Below the pieces are notes generated by a model that saw nothing but the letters and a program-made list of their open reading frames with translations, had not been told where the DNA came from and searched no databases. The position numbers and the translations under genes were made by a program. DNA of 64,000 nt from CAWVWD01 sp965662365 (GTDB lineage: Bacteria > Bacteroidota > Bacteroidia > Chitinophagales > Saprospiraceae), in contig CBFIHR010000001.1 of NCBI GenBank assembly GCA_965662365.1, forward strand, positions 1 to 64,000. Reading direction: 5' to 3'. Below are positions 7,899 through 18,281 of the stretch, in pieces (the stretch's first letter is position 1; every line of letters starts with the position of its first letter).

Positions 7899-10800
7899 TT
7901 ATAACACCAGTAACTGCCAAATACGCTCCTCTGATTTTATAAAATAAATCCCGGAAGCGACGTTTTCTAAAGTCATATTTGTTGTATTCACTTCACTGTC
8001 AAACTCTAAAAAATTAATTTTCACTTCTCGTCCCTGCACATCAAAGACTTGAAAAATCATATTTTCGGTTGTTCCGCCAAGGGTAATCATATCCGAAGCC
8101 CGAGCAGGATTCGGAAATAAGACAGATGGAACGACGCTATCTTGCGGCTCTGGCCAAGTGACAATCGTATCTTGCGGCTCTTCTGGAACAGGCTCGAAAT
8201 ATGGAACTGCAAAATTAAAGGCGTGAATGCCAATTTGTTCTCCCATCAAGCGACCATTAATATCATCAGCAGGCGGATGAATACCACCCCAAATTCTGGA
8301 TAACGAACATTGATCGGAAGCATCTCGATAAGTTGCCCATTCTAAAACGACATCAACGCTTGGCCCTTCTTCAAACACTAAAAATTCGTTTTTGTACGCT
8401 ACAAATCGACCAACACCACCAGGAAAAAACTCATCACCGGTGAGTAAGGTCATGGCTTCGGCAGCGGCTCTCGAAAATGTAGAATGCCCCGAAACATAAC
8501 CTGCAAAAGGCGGAGTCACAAACGAAATACGTTGATAAGGCATCCAGTTTTCTGCCAAAATCCAATCGACTCCAGCTGCATCAATTTCAGTGTCAACAAT
8601 GTACGGGTGACCTTTCCAAGCATACAGTTTTACCTTACCAACGTGCTGATTATTTACACCTGCTAACGGGTCGCCTACTTCAACTAATTCGATTAAATCC
8701 TCGATCAAAGGAATGCCAGCTACATCGTAGTTGGGTAGATTTGGGTCACTACTTTGGCCACGTTCTGCCATGTATCGAATTGCTGAAATCGGTCGAATAT
8801 AATCGTACCAACCTTTGACGCTCCAAGCCGAAATCGCTGCATCATGCATTGTTCCGCCAAGAATAAAATAAGATTTTACGTCCCACTCTAAATTATCTAA
8901 AACTGGGCCTTCTCCGTTTAATTTTTTTACTAATAAAGAATCGTCATTCACTTTATTAAGTATCGTAAACCAATGACCAGGAGGTGTTTCGCTGTCGGGA
9001 CCATCTGCCCAAAATTCTGCTAAAACCCTCGTATAATCTCCACGAGGAACGATTTGTGGCGAATACGGTTGTTCAGTAATAGGATTTTCGTCCCAACCTT
9101 CGCTAATATCGCCACCTTCTAAAGTGTTGTAAAAATTTTCATAATCCGCAAAATCCGTTGGCATATCTAAAATATTCATATTGCCGATGCCTGCCGGCGA
9201 AATATCCCACATAACGCTGTCATTCGGAGTCAAATGTGATGACCAAATCGACACCAATGCAAAATTCCATTTATATAAATCACTTTCTGCAGTTGAATTT
9301 GTCGTATCTAAGTAAGGTGGTCGAGCTGGTTCATGAAAAACGTAGTAAGTATTTCCATTGCGTTGATGCGTTGTTTTGACATTACTTTTTAGTGAAAATG
9401 GTATGACATTGCCCCATTCTGGACTCAAAAAGTCTGGTGTGTTTCCTTCGATAACATTACCCGATTGATCAATAAAGGTATCAAAGGTCAACGGCTGCCA
9501 ACGATTTGGGTCGGTAATACTATCAACGCCACCAGAAAGCTGCGTGTTTAAAGGTACATTAACCGGTTCATAAAAATTATTCGCATAATCTTGAGATTCG
9601 TTTGAGCCGTCTTGTAGCCCAAAATCAATAATGGTTTGAGCAATATGATTGCCTAAAGCGGCTGGGTCGCCCGTGCTATAATCTACTGAAGCATTGTCGC
9701 TGTCATAACCTAATTCACTCATTAACATCAAGGTCAGGTCACTCATTTCAGCGAAAGCTGGAGAAGTCGCAAAACGATGATTTAATAAACGAAACATCGC
9801 AAAACTTATCGTTTCATCAATGGCCGAATCAACGGGAATATTTGGGGTGAAAATCACAGAATCGGAACTAAAACCATTGACTGTTTTCCCAATTAAATAT
9901 GTTCTTGCCGTATCGTCGTAAATTGCCCACGAATCGTACATGGCGACGCTGGTATGAAATAAGTTTCGAGCGTGAACGGTCGGACGTGCAAAGTCTCGGC
10001 GAATCGAATATAGTAAGGCTTCATTCCACAATCGAGCGATGGATTGCGTGCTATCCATTTTGGCGAAAGCCAAATCTACATCAACGGTCGTCACCTCGCT
10101 TGCACAGCCATTAAACTCCTTGACGCTAATCGCTCCAGAATCTGCTAAATGCCACAAGACCTCAACCGTTGCTGTGCCTTGTCCAGAAGTTACTTCGCCA
10201 TTTTTAACTTCCCAAAAGTAAGTACTACCAACTGTTTCGGCACAAGTATAGGTTTCTTTTTTTAAATAGCCTGAGTTAAAATTACCACTAATCGGAACTG
10301 CAGGCAAATAGGCACACGAACCATCGCTTACGGTTGCGTCCGGATTGTAAGTACAGGAATTGGGATCGGTGCAACCATAAATTTTATTATTTTGTAAATT
10401 TAGAATTGTATATTGACTACCTTCGGTGAGTTGAATATATTTATTGACAGGGAGATTATAGAATTTTTGAGGTGTTCCCAAATCCCATTTGATTTCCATG
10501 CTGTCAATAATCGTAGCGTTTCCAAGACCAAAATGAACACCTTGCAGACTTTGAGAGTATAGATTCGCACCGGTATAAAATCGGCGTTGTTGATTGCCGT
10601 TTGTCCAAACTGTCAATTCGCTTCCTAAGCCATTCCTATTAGAAACTATTCCTCTGAACAAAAAACTCACCCAGTTCGGTTCGTTTAAAGTCGTGTCGCC
10701 TGTTGTTATTTTATTTTCATAAAAAAAAGGTTGGTCGTCCATGTTAGAGACAATCAAATCCATATCGCCATCAACATCATAATCAAAGACGTTGATGCAC

Positions 10801-11936
10801 ATCGAGTTCGAAAACTCATCAACCTCCGTTACGGCTGAAATATCAGCGAAGAGATTTTGTCCTTCTAGATGTAGATTTTGAAGTAAGTAATTGTATTTCT
10901 GATTAGGATGATTTACAAAATCATTGGTATAGCCATTCGATATAAATAAATCCTCGTCACCATCTAAGTCAAAATCAGCAAACTGTGGCGACCAAGCCCA
11001 TTGAGTTCTATAAGCTCGTACCGAATCCGCAATATTTACATAAGTATTTCCATATCGTTTGAGCAAACGATTTTCATTCAGCATTGCTATAAAAAGGTCA
11101 AACTCCCCATTATTATCATAATCACCAATCGAAATTCCCATATCATAGCCGTCTAAATCTAAGGCATATTGTGCACTTTGCTCTGAAAATGTGCCATTAG
11201 GATTTTGGACAAACAATTCATTAAAATCGAAATCATTGGCTAAGTAAATATCCCAAAGTCCATCTTTATTCACATCAATCGGTACGGTCATCCAAGTGAA
11301 CGCCTTTGTTCCGCCTATTCCCAATTGAGTAGCTTTTTCTACAAAAGTTCCATTGCCTTGATTTTCAAAATAATGATTACGAGAACAATAACCCCAGCGA
11401 CTGACGTACAAGTCCAGAAAGCTATCACCGTTGAAGTCCCACCACAAAGCAGAACTGTAATAACAGCTGTCATTTGCATTCTGAAAACCGGCTTGATTCG
11501 TCACTTCTACAAATGTCCCGTTACCTTGATTCCGAAATAGCTGTAACCCCTGAAAATTGGTTAAGAACAAATCAGGAAAACCATCATTATTATAGTCGCC
11601 CCAAGACGCCCCAAGTTTGACGCCATAATTTTGCCCCGGATCTGTGATATCTCTGTTATATAAATTATGTAAACCTGCATTGATACTGACGTCTGTAAAT
11701 GTTCCATCATTGTTGTTTTGCATCAAGCGACTCCAAGTGGTCGGTTGAGCCGCATCGTAATCTAATTTTGCAACCACAAAGACATCTAAATCTCCATCAT
11801 TATCATAATCCGCAGTCGCAATACCTTGTGTGCTATGAAAAATATCAAAGCCTGAGTTTTGCTCAATTCTATCAAAGGTTTGAGCAGATAATCCGATGTG
11901 TATTATTAAAAATAAACTTGTAAAAATCCGATCCAT
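7899..11936 (-). CDS. T9SS-secreted FG-GAP/UnbV/vanadium-haloperoxidase fusion protein
   Basis: This 1345-residue multidomain protein has a short signal peptide ending SAQ. Residues 35-430 hold at least seven VCBS/FG-GAP blades with Ca-binding loops (DYDNDGDLDVF, GDYNNDGFPDLF, DVNKDGLWDIYL, DYDNNGEFDLF, DFDLDGDEDLF, DYDVDGDMDLIV). Residues 437-503 match ASPIC/UnbV (GLGSELTVW, GVHFGLG). A cysteine motif GCTDPNSCTYNPD...DGSC follows near 520-540, then an Ig/PKD-like stretch. From about 634 to 1250 the protein matches vanadium-dependent haloperoxidase/PAP2 enzymes, with SGHSTFSRAAAE near 1148 and SRIWGGIHPPADD near 1215 supplying the vanadate- or phosphate-binding His and Arg. The last roughly 75 residues are a T9SS type A sorting domain (SVLFPNPARAS...GIYFIKS). 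Halogenation versus phosphatase activity is not decided. It is upstream of the CotH gene. Confidence 0.9.
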   Translation of the reverse strand: MDRIFTSLFLIIHIGLSAQTFDRIEQNSGFDIFHSTQGIATADYDNDGDLDVFVVAKLDYDAAQPTTWSRLMQNNNDGTFTDVSINAGLHNLYNRDITDPGQNYGVKLGASWGDYNNDGFPDLFLTNFQGLQLFRNQGNGTFVEVTNQAGFQNANDSCYYSSALWWDFNGDSFLDLYVSRWGYCSRNHYFENQGNGTFVEKATQLGIGGTKAFTWMTVPIDVNKDGLWDIYLANDFDFNELFVQNPNGTFSEQSAQYALDLDGYDMGISIGDYDNNGEFDLFIAMLNENRLLKRYGNTYVNIADSVRAYRTQWAWSPQFADFDLDGDEDLFISNGYTNDFVNHPNQKYNYLLQNLHLEGQNLFADISAVTEVDEFSNSMCINVFDYDVDGDMDLIVSNMDDQPFFYENKITTGDTTLNEPNWVSFLFRGIVSNRNGLGSELTVWTNGNQQRRFYTGANLYSQSLQGVHFGLGNATIIDSMEIKWDLGTPQKFYNLPVNKYIQLTEGSQYTILNLQNNKIYGCTDPNSCTYNPDATVSDGSCAYLPAVPISGNFNSGYLKKETYTCAETVGSTYFWEVKNGEVTSGQGTATVEVLWHLADSGAISVKEFNGCASEVTTVDVDLAFAKMDSTQSIARLWNEALLYSIRRDFARPTVHARNLFHTSVAMYDSWAIYDDTARTYLIGKTVNGFSSDSVIFTPNIPVDSAIDETISFAMFRLLNHRFATSPAFAEMSDLTLMLMSELGYDSDNASVDYSTGDPAALGNHIAQTIIDFGLQDGSNESQDYANNFYEPVNVPLNTQLSGGVDSITDPNRWQPLTFDTFIDQSGNVIEGNTPDFLSPEWGNVIPFSLKSNVKTTHQRNGNTYYVFHEPARPPYLDTTNSTAESDLYKWNFALVSIWSSHLTPNDSVMWDISPAGIGNMNILDMPTDFADYENFYNTLEGGDISEGWDENPITEQPYSPQIVPRGDYTRVLAEFWADGPDSETPPGHWFTILNKVNDDSLLVKKLNGEGPVLDNLEWDVKSYFILGGTMHDAAISAWSVKGWYDYIRPISAIRYMAERGQSSDPNLPNYDVAGIPLIEDLIELVEVGDPLAGVNNQHVGKVKLYAWKGHPYIVDTEIDAAGVDWILAENWMPYQRISFVTPPFAGYVSGHSTFSRAAAEAMTLLTGDEFFPGGVGRFVAYKNEFLVFEEGPSVDVVLEWATYRDASDQCSLSRIWGGIHPPADDINGRLMGEQIGIHAFNFAVPYFEPVPEEPQDTIVTWPEPQDSVVPSVLFPNPARASDMITLGGTTENMIFQVFDVQGREVKINFLEFDSEVNTTNMTLENVASGIYFIKSEERIWQLLVL

Positions 11937-12337
11937 CTATATAAAAAGATACTTTGTATGTTAAAAAAAAATAAATAACTGACCTTAATCTAATTATTTA
12001 ATTAAATTTGCCCTGTTGAAAAGTGAATATACTTTTAATTTAGCAGCGCTGAAAAAACTGAAAGATAATTTGGAACTTGTGAAAATAAAACTATTTTTTA
12101 TTTTAAAATCTTTTTTTTAGGAATTCAAGCCCTATCGAAAAATTAAAATTCTTCGATCGTTTTCCACAAATCAAGTAAAATGAGCAGGTAATCTAAGGTA
12201 ATCTCTTCGTTATTCATTGATTTTATCATTACGGTTAATGTTTCAATTAAAACTCACAAGACCATAAAGCGATCAAGGCGTCAAGAGTAATGTCACTCCA
12301 ATCACACAGTATTTTTTATTTTAAACAAAAAAATTTC
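11937..12337. other. Gene-free intergenic region
   Basis: This very AT-rich region separates two divergent surface-protein genes and should contain both promoters. TATCTTTT on the reverse strand just upstream of 11936 resembles a -7 box. An ATG at 12290 is in frame with the downstream gene but would add 16 residues before the signal peptide. I see no other gene or repeat. Confidence 0.5.
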
Positions 12338-15300
12338 ATGAAATCACTAAAAACTTTATTCAAAGTATTCATGGTGCTATTGTTGACCAGTGGTTCCATA
12401 TCTGCACAGTATGTGACAGTCGGGACTTCGACAGGTGTAAACACCGGAACGGAACAATCACCAATCAACATTTGGTATCGAAGTATTCATTATCAGACAG
12501 TTTATACTGTTGCAGAATTACAAGCTGCTGGTTTCGCTCCAGGTGCTATTATCCAGGAAATCGGCTGGGATGTTATCGGTTCGCCGCTATACGCATTGCC
12601 AAACTATACGATTGCCATGGGACACACAACAAATGCAACGTCTGGAGTAGCTAACTACGTACCTTCTGCAAACTTGACACAGGTTTATAATAATCCATCT
12701 TACGCACCTTTAGCAGGTGGCTTCGATATGTTGGTGTTGTCAAGTCCTTTTGTTTGGAACGGTACGGATAATTTAGTAATTGATGTTTGTTTTGATCAAG
12801 TTACTAATTACGATCAATCAGGTACGGTGAGTATTTTTTCATCAACAGATGGTTCTACCTCCATCAGAAACGATGGTTCATCACAATGTGGTGTGACAAC
12901 AAACTCTTCTCAGGCATGGAAACCTGTTGCACAATTTTTCATTACAAACGGTTCAGCACCAAGCTGTTCTATGATCAATAATGACTTAGCGGCATCAAAT
13001 ATTACAGATGTTTCTGCTGATTTATCATGGACACATCCTGGGACGCCTCTTGAGTATTTGATTGAATATGGGCCTCAAGGATTCACTCCTGGTACAGGAA
13101 CAATGTTATCTCCAAATCCAACAGCTTCTCCAGTAACTTTATCTACTTTGTCGGCAGCTACGGATTATACCGCAAGAGTACTTGCAGTATGTGGAACAGC
13201 AGTTGGCGATACTTCTTTTGCAAGAGCGGTAAACTTTTCTACTACTTGTGCAGCTACTAATATAGCGCCTGTTACAGAATCATTCGAAGGTGCGAGTATA
13301 GCTTGTTTAAGTTCGTCTGGTGGTGTTTTAACGTCAGGCGGTGGCTGGCAAAACCCGGGTTGGGTAACAAGCAGTGGCAACTTCTACGGTCCTTCTTCTG
13401 CTTTTGAAGGTTCAAGTTTCTTATTATTGAATACAGAAGGTGCAGCTGCAGGAAGTACAGATACTTTATTTATGCTACCAGTTGATGTATCTGCATTGAC
13501 TTCTCCATTCTTAGATTTTGCTTATTATTTAGAAGATAACTTTGGTCTTGCAGCTTTCGATATGCAAATTGATAGTGCGGGAACTTGGAAATCTATCTTT
13601 GCAAGATCAACAAACCAAGGGCCAGAGTGGAAATTCGCTTCTATTGATTTGACACCTTATGCAGGTGGAAACATTTCTATCCGTATCGTCGGAATACAAA
13701 ATGGTGGCTATATTGGTGCACCTGCTATCGATAGATTAAGAATCAAAGAAGCACCTGTTACAGCTTGTGCGGCAGTTATGGCACCTGATACGACAGATTT
13801 TGAAGACGGTGGTGCATTAAATGCTTGTTGGGAACAAGCAACTTTAGATAATTTAGATTGGACAGTTGGTACTGGTCCAACTGGCTCAAACGGAACAGGA
13901 CCTTCTGGTGCAAATAGTGGTTCTTACTACATGTATTTAGAATCTTCTCCAGTTGCAAGTGGTGATTCTGCGATTTTAATTTCGCCTCCAATCAATACGG
14001 CTAACTTGGCAGATGCTCCAGCACTATATTTCAATTATCACATGTTTGGTAATGATTCTATGGTATTAAGAGTAGAATACGAAGTCTTTGGTTCTGATAT
14101 TTGGACAACTATCTGGGAACAAAAAGGTGCTGTACAAAGTGCAGATACTGATCCTTACGAAGAAGTTTATCTTCCAATCCCAAGTGCTGCTGGTTCTATT
14201 ATGCGTTTACGTTTCACTGCAGTTGCCGGTACAAACAACGGCGCAACTCCTGGACCAGGTTTTGCTTGGCAATCAGATATAGCAATTGACGATATTAGAG
14301 TTCAAAATGTATTAGCAAACGATGTTTCTGTTACAGATATCATTACGCCAGATAACGATTGTGGCTTAGGCATCCAGCCAGTTACTATCGAAGTGACTAA
14401 CCGTGGTTTTAATAATCAAGGAAATATTCCAGTTTTTGTTGCTGTCAATGGTAGTGCACCTGTCGGTGCGACTATCCAAGGCCCAATTTCAGGAAATGGT
14501 GGAACAGCAACTGTTGATGTTTTAATAGATATGACTGCTTTAGGTCACTATGATATCTCGGCAAATACAATTTTACCAGGTGATGAAGTGACAACGAATG
14601 ATATGATGATGGCTACTGCTTATCATCAACCACATATTACTACAGAATATAGCGAAGAATTTGAAGGGGCAGATGGATACTGGTATGCAGAAGGAGACTG
14701 GGAACATGGTACTCCAACAGGTGCTGTTATTGACGGTGCAGGTGCAGGAAGCGAAGCTTTTGTAACAAGCCTTTCAGGTAACTACTCTGATGCAACAACT
14801 TCTTACTTGTATTCTCCATGTTTTGATTTATCAGGTATGACAACACCTATATTACGTTTCTCTATCAATTGGGATATTGAAGATGATTGGGATGGTGCTT
14901 GGATTGAGTACGCTGTCGGCGGTGCTGGTTGGACTAAATTGGGAACTAACAACTTCTCAGGTCAAAATTGGTACACAGATTCTATTACTAATAATCCACT
15001 TGGTTGGGTTTGGAATGGTACAGGTTCTCAAGGTTCTCAAGGTTGGGTTGATGCGATTATCGACTTATCGACTTACGGAGTAACAGCTTCTCAAGACACT
15101 CGTTTCCGTTTTGTAATGTCTGGTGATGCGACTGTTAATAACGAAGGTTTAGGTATTGATAACTTCGGTATCTTCGATGGTTGTTTAGATGCTGTTTTAA
15201 ATGAAACTGTCATGGACGAATCAACTGCTGGTTCTGCTGATGGTTCTATCATGTTAAATCCTGTTGCAGGATTTGGCGGATATACTTTTGCTTGGTCTGA

Positions 15301-15922
15301 TGGTTCTACTGCAAGTAGTTTATCAGGTTTAGCTCCAGGTACTTACGATGTCACTGTAACAGATGCATTCGGTTGTACAACAACTGCTTCTTACACAATC
15401 GGTACATCATGTCCAACTGATTTAGGATTATCTATCGTAGCTACACCAACATTTGGTGACGGTACAACGGATGGTTCTGCTCAAGTCACAGCAACAGGTG
15501 GTATCGCTCCGTACACTTACGCTTGGGATAACGGTATTGTAGATGATAATGCCTTTGGTTTAGCAGCAGGCGATTACACCGTAGTCGTTACAGATGCTAA
15601 TGGCTGTACAGATACGGCAATGATTACAATTGAAACGACTTACATGATTTCAACAGACGAAATCGAAGGATTAACTGGATTGAATATCTCTCCAAATCCT
15701 GCAAAAGATTATGCTCAATTGAATATCGCTTTTGACAAATCTGTTGATTTAACAGTAAGAATTGCAGATGTAACTGGTCGTGTTTTAGAAACTCGCAATG
15801 CCGGTAATACAACTGCTGAAGAAATGCGTTTCGACTTATCGAACTTAGCAGAAGGGGTTTACTTTATGCAAATTATCGCTGACGGTCAAATCGCTACAAA
15901 ACGTTTTGTTATCGTAAAATAA
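12338..15922 (+). CDS. Large secreted adhesin-like protein, fibronectin III/MAM-like and SprB repeats, T9SS sorting domain
   Basis: The chosen start is ATG 12338 because MKSLKTLFKVFMVLLLTSGSISAQ is a good signal peptide; ATG 12290 would bury it. The mature protein of about 1170 residues begins with a domain seen in many Bacteroidota secreted proteins (INIWYRSIHYQTVYTVAELQAAG). A fibronectin type III domain follows (NITDVSADLSWTHPG...TARVLAVCG). Next are two or three MAM/jelly-roll-like modules (ESFEGASIACLSSSGGV, TTDFEDGGALNACWEQ, YSEEFEGADGYWYAEGDWEHG), a CARDB-like segment, and two SprB repeats (AWSDGSTAS...VTVTDAFGC and AWDNGIVDD...VVVTDANGC). A type A T9SS domain closes it (LNISPNPAKDYAQL...EGVYFMQIIADG). 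Synonymous codon use is more uniform than in neighbours (ggt, tct, gct), which suggests high expression. A role in adhesion or gliding matrix is inferred. Confidence 0.9.
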   Translation: MKSLKTLFKVFMVLLLTSGSISAQYVTVGTSTGVNTGTEQSPINIWYRSIHYQTVYTVAELQAAGFAPGAIIQEIGWDVIGSPLYALPNYTIAMGHTTNATSGVANYVPSANLTQVYNNPSYAPLAGGFDMLVLSSPFVWNGTDNLVIDVCFDQVTNYDQSGTVSIFSSTDGSTSIRNDGSSQCGVTTNSSQAWKPVAQFFITNGSAPSCSMINNDLAASNITDVSADLSWTHPGTPLEYLIEYGPQGFTPGTGTMLSPNPTASPVTLSTLSAATDYTARVLAVCGTAVGDTSFARAVNFSTTCAATNIAPVTESFEGASIACLSSSGGVLTSGGGWQNPGWVTSSGNFYGPSSAFEGSSFLLLNTEGAAAGSTDTLFMLPVDVSALTSPFLDFAYYLEDNFGLAAFDMQIDSAGTWKSIFARSTNQGPEWKFASIDLTPYAGGNISIRIVGIQNGGYIGAPAIDRLRIKEAPVTACAAVMAPDTTDFEDGGALNACWEQATLDNLDWTVGTGPTGSNGTGPSGANSGSYYMYLESSPVASGDSAILISPPINTANLADAPALYFNYHMFGNDSMVLRVEYEVFGSDIWTTIWEQKGAVQSADTDPYEEVYLPIPSAAGSIMRLRFTAVAGTNNGATPGPGFAWQSDIAIDDIRVQNVLANDVSVTDIITPDNDCGLGIQPVTIEVTNRGFNNQGNIPVFVAVNGSAPVGATIQGPISGNGGTATVDVLIDMTALGHYDISANTILPGDEVTTNDMMMATAYHQPHITTEYSEEFEGADGYWYAEGDWEHGTPTGAVIDGAGAGSEAFVTSLSGNYSDATTSYLYSPCFDLSGMTTPILRFSINWDIEDDWDGAWIEYAVGGAGWTKLGTNNFSGQNWYTDSITNNPLGWVWNGTGSQGSQGWVDAIIDLSTYGVTASQDTRFRFVMSGDATVNNEGLGIDNFGIFDGCLDAVLNETVMDESTAGSADGSIMLNPVAGFGGYTFAWSDGSTASSLSGLAPGTYDVTVTDAFGCTTTASYTIGTSCPTDLGLSIVATPTFGDGTTDGSAQVTATGGIAPYTYAWDNGIVDDNAFGLAAGDYTVVVTDANGCTDTAMITIETTYMISTDEIEGLTGLNISPNPAKDYAQLNIAFDKSVDLTVRIADVTGRVLETRNAGNTTAEEMRFDLSNLAEGVYFMQIIADGQIATKRFVIVK

Positions 15923-15960
15923 TTTAATTATTGCTTTACGCAATGATCTAAATAATAATA

Positions 15961-15997
15961 GCCCGATGTTTCAAATGAAGCATCGGGCTATTTTTAT
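15961..15997 (+). terminator. Intrinsic terminator
   Basis: GCCCGATG and CATCGGGC pair around a short loop, followed by TATTTTTAT, 39 bases after the stop of the adhesin-like gene. Confidence 0.9.
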
Positions 15998-16141
15998 AAA
16001 ACAACTTTTTTATTCTTTACAATTTATAAATAGAATCACCTTTAAGATGTAAAAATCATTTGTCGATTAACCCTTGATTTGCTCTCGAAAACTTTCGATT
16101 TATTCGCCGTTTCCGACATATCACCTACTTCTATTTTATAA

Positions 16142-16786
16142 TTATCCTCTGAATAACAACAAATCCATGAATCGTGTCAGTAAATCCGGTCGTAATATTG
16201 CGGAAGCTAAAACCGTGAAGGAAAACCCCCAGACAGCACCATAAAAGTGTGCATCATGACCAACATTATCATTCCCTTTTTTTCCCATATAATCAGAATA
16301 CCACAAGTACAAAATACCTGCTAATACAATCGGAATCGGAATGATTAAATACAGATACAAAATATTCCACGGATCAAAAAATATATTCATAAAAACAACA
16401 GCTGAAACCGCACCGCTCGCTCCCAAAGCGGCATACATAGGATTATCTTTATGTTTAATATAACTCGGAATTGAAGAAAAAATGATTCCACCAATATATA
16501 AAATCGTGTATAAAATCGCACCCGTCAAATCTCCAAAAGCCGCCTTAAAATACATTTCTGCAATTTCTCCAAACTGATACAACACAAATAAATTAATCAA
16601 TAAGTGCATCCAATCAGCATGAATAAATCCGTGAGTCAAAAACCTATCGTATTGTCCCATTCGATTAATAATATCCGGGATAAATAACATTCGACCGCTC
16701 ATTCGAGGATTCTCAAAAGCCTGATAAGATAAAATTCCCGTCATAATGACGATAAATAGCGTGATAGAAAAAGATATACTTTCCAT
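16142..16786 (-). CDS. Rhomboid-family intramembrane serine protease
   Basis: From ATG 16786 the protein has 214 residues (MESISFSITLF); an in-frame TTG at 16831 would extend it by 15 but is less likely. About six membrane helices are visible. Rhomboid hallmarks are HADWMHLLINLF (residues 57-68), the nucleophile motif GASGA with Ser124, and the catalytic His180 in AHFYGAVWG. It follows the MtfA-like peptidase gene on the same strand with a short gap, so the two proteases are likely co-transcribed. The substrate is unknown; rhomboids cleave within transmembrane segments. Confidence 0.93.
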   Translation of the reverse strand: MESISFSITLFIVIMTGILSYQAFENPRMSGRMLFIPDIINRMGQYDRFLTHGFIHADWMHLLINLFVLYQFGEIAEMYFKAAFGDLTGAILYTILYIGGIIFSSIPSYIKHKDNPMYAALGASGAVSAVVFMNIFFDPWNILYLYLIIPIPIVLAGILYLWYSDYMGKKGNDNVGHDAHFYGAVWGFSFTVLASAILRPDLLTRFMDLLLFRG

Positions 16787-16847
16787 GGATAATTTTTTAA
16801 TAAAGTTGTCAAAAACAGTTGAACCATTCAACAGAAAACAACCGTTA

Positions 16848-17864
16848 TTACGGCCTTAGACAACAATGTTTATATTTTTCGCCACTTCCACAAGGACAAG
16901 GGGCATTTCTTTCAATTTTCTTTCCAGTGAAACCCATTAAATCTCGTAATTGATACGCAAATTTGTTAGTCAGGTCTTGATGAAAGATTTTCGTAAGCAT
17001 TTCGTACAATTCCGGATAATGTTTTTTCATCACAAATGGTTTCTCGAAAAAGTACTCGCTGACAACAGCTAAAAACTCTACTTCATTTGTCGCACCGTAA
17101 GGATTAATCTTTGATTTATTTGTTTTGATTTTATCAATTTCTTGATACATCAAATTTAGCCAAGGCACAATATACGGTTTATCCAATAATGATGTCATAC
17201 CGTCAAACGCACCATCTTGCGCATCAATCAAATGGACAAATTCGTGAATAGCGGTATTTTTTCCATCTTTTGCATTAGAAAAACCCTCTAATAATGCCTT
17301 TCTGGATAAAATCATAATGCCACTCATCACACCTGTCCCGACCATTCCTAATACGTTTCGATCATGCCCTTCTATCTCAAATGATTTAGAAAACCTATCC
17401 GGATAAATCAAAATTTCGCCCAAGTTATCATATTCCCATTCTGTAAAACCAAAAATAGGAATAATCGCACTCGCAGCTACCAGAATTCGATCTTTATCAT
17501 TAATTACTGTCTTGATTCCCGTGATGCGTTTTTCGGCTAAAAAGATTTGAACATTCCTTTCAAACCGTTCTTTTTCAGGCTTTTGTAACGCATTATAGAA
17601 AATCACGTTTTCTTGTAATAGCTTTCGCCAGACCTTCGGAAAAGGCTTAGATAAAACCTTGCTTCGTTTGCGGTATTTGGCGGTTAGCATTATAAAAATA
17701 CGATGACAAACAATTACACCTATTATTAATAAAATAAAAAATCGCTGAAGATTGACGGCCTTTACATCCCAGATAATAGCTATGAATAACATAAAAATTA
17801 AAAAGACAATCGACAAGGCGAACAAGGTATTATTCCGAGCTTTTTGAGGTGCAATTTGAGGCAT
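16848..17864 (-). CDS. Membrane-anchored MtfA-like (M90) zinc peptidase with C-terminal SEC-C motif
   Basis: This 338-residue protein has two hydrophobic segments near residues 13-33 and 42-60, absent from the soluble E. coli MtfA. The peptidase core has HEFVHLID (207-214; zinc ligands His207 and His211, catalytic Glu208) and a downstream EFLAVVSEYFFE block that supplies the third ligand. The C-terminus is a zinc-binding SEC-C motif, NAPCPCGSGEKYKHCC, near residues 320-335. In E. coli MtfA interacts with the glucose regulator Mlc; no Mlc homologue is in this window, so the role is open. It is first in a probable two-gene unit with the rhomboid protease. Confidence 0.9.
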   Translation of the reverse strand: MPQIAPQKARNNTLFALSIVFLIFMLFIAIIWDVKAVNLQRFFILLIIGVIVCHRIFIMLTAKYRKRSKVLSKPFPKVWRKLLQENVIFYNALQKPEKERFERNVQIFLAEKRITGIKTVINDKDRILVAASAIIPIFGFTEWEYDNLGEILIYPDRFSKSFEIEGHDRNVLGMVGTGVMSGIMILSRKALLEGFSNAKDGKNTAIHEFVHLIDAQDGAFDGMTSLLDKPYIVPWLNLMYQEIDKIKTNKSKINPYGATNEVEFLAVVSEYFFEKPFVMKKHYPELYEMLTKIFHQDLTNKFAYQLRDLMGFTGKKIERNAPCPCGSGEKYKHCCLRP

Positions 17865-18210
17865 TTTTTCAAGTATAAAGAAAGTAGCATAAACATTCCT
17901 ATCCGTCCTGATATTTACGATTTACAGGAATATTCGTCCTACTTTAATACCGATATTTTTAAAGTATCGAGAAATTTTGAGTAATCACAGCGGTCTGCAT
18001 GCTAAACCGTAACAACCTGACAAGATTTGTATAATTTAACAAGACCCTGCACAAGATTACAAAAAGGTTTTAAAAGTCATGACAACTCCATTTAAAAATC
18101 TAAAATATATTCAAAACTGCTTTTTATCCGAATTGTGTTTATACGAATCGAAAGACTCAATCCGTATTTTCTGACAAGCACAACTCAGCAACTCAAAAAC
18201 GATAGCAGAA

Positions 18211-18243
18211 AATACGTTTAAAATACGTTTAAAATACATTCGA
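18211..18243. repeat. 11-bp tandem repeat, three units
   Basis: Two exact copies of AAAATACGTTT and a third, AAAATACATTC, lie head to tail, close to one helical turn each. They are about 40 bases upstream of the -33 box of the hydrolase gene, a plausible place for regulator binding. Confidence 0.7.
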
Positions 18244-18281
18244 ATGATTCTAAAAAAGGGACTTCGAGTATTTTTTTCTTT

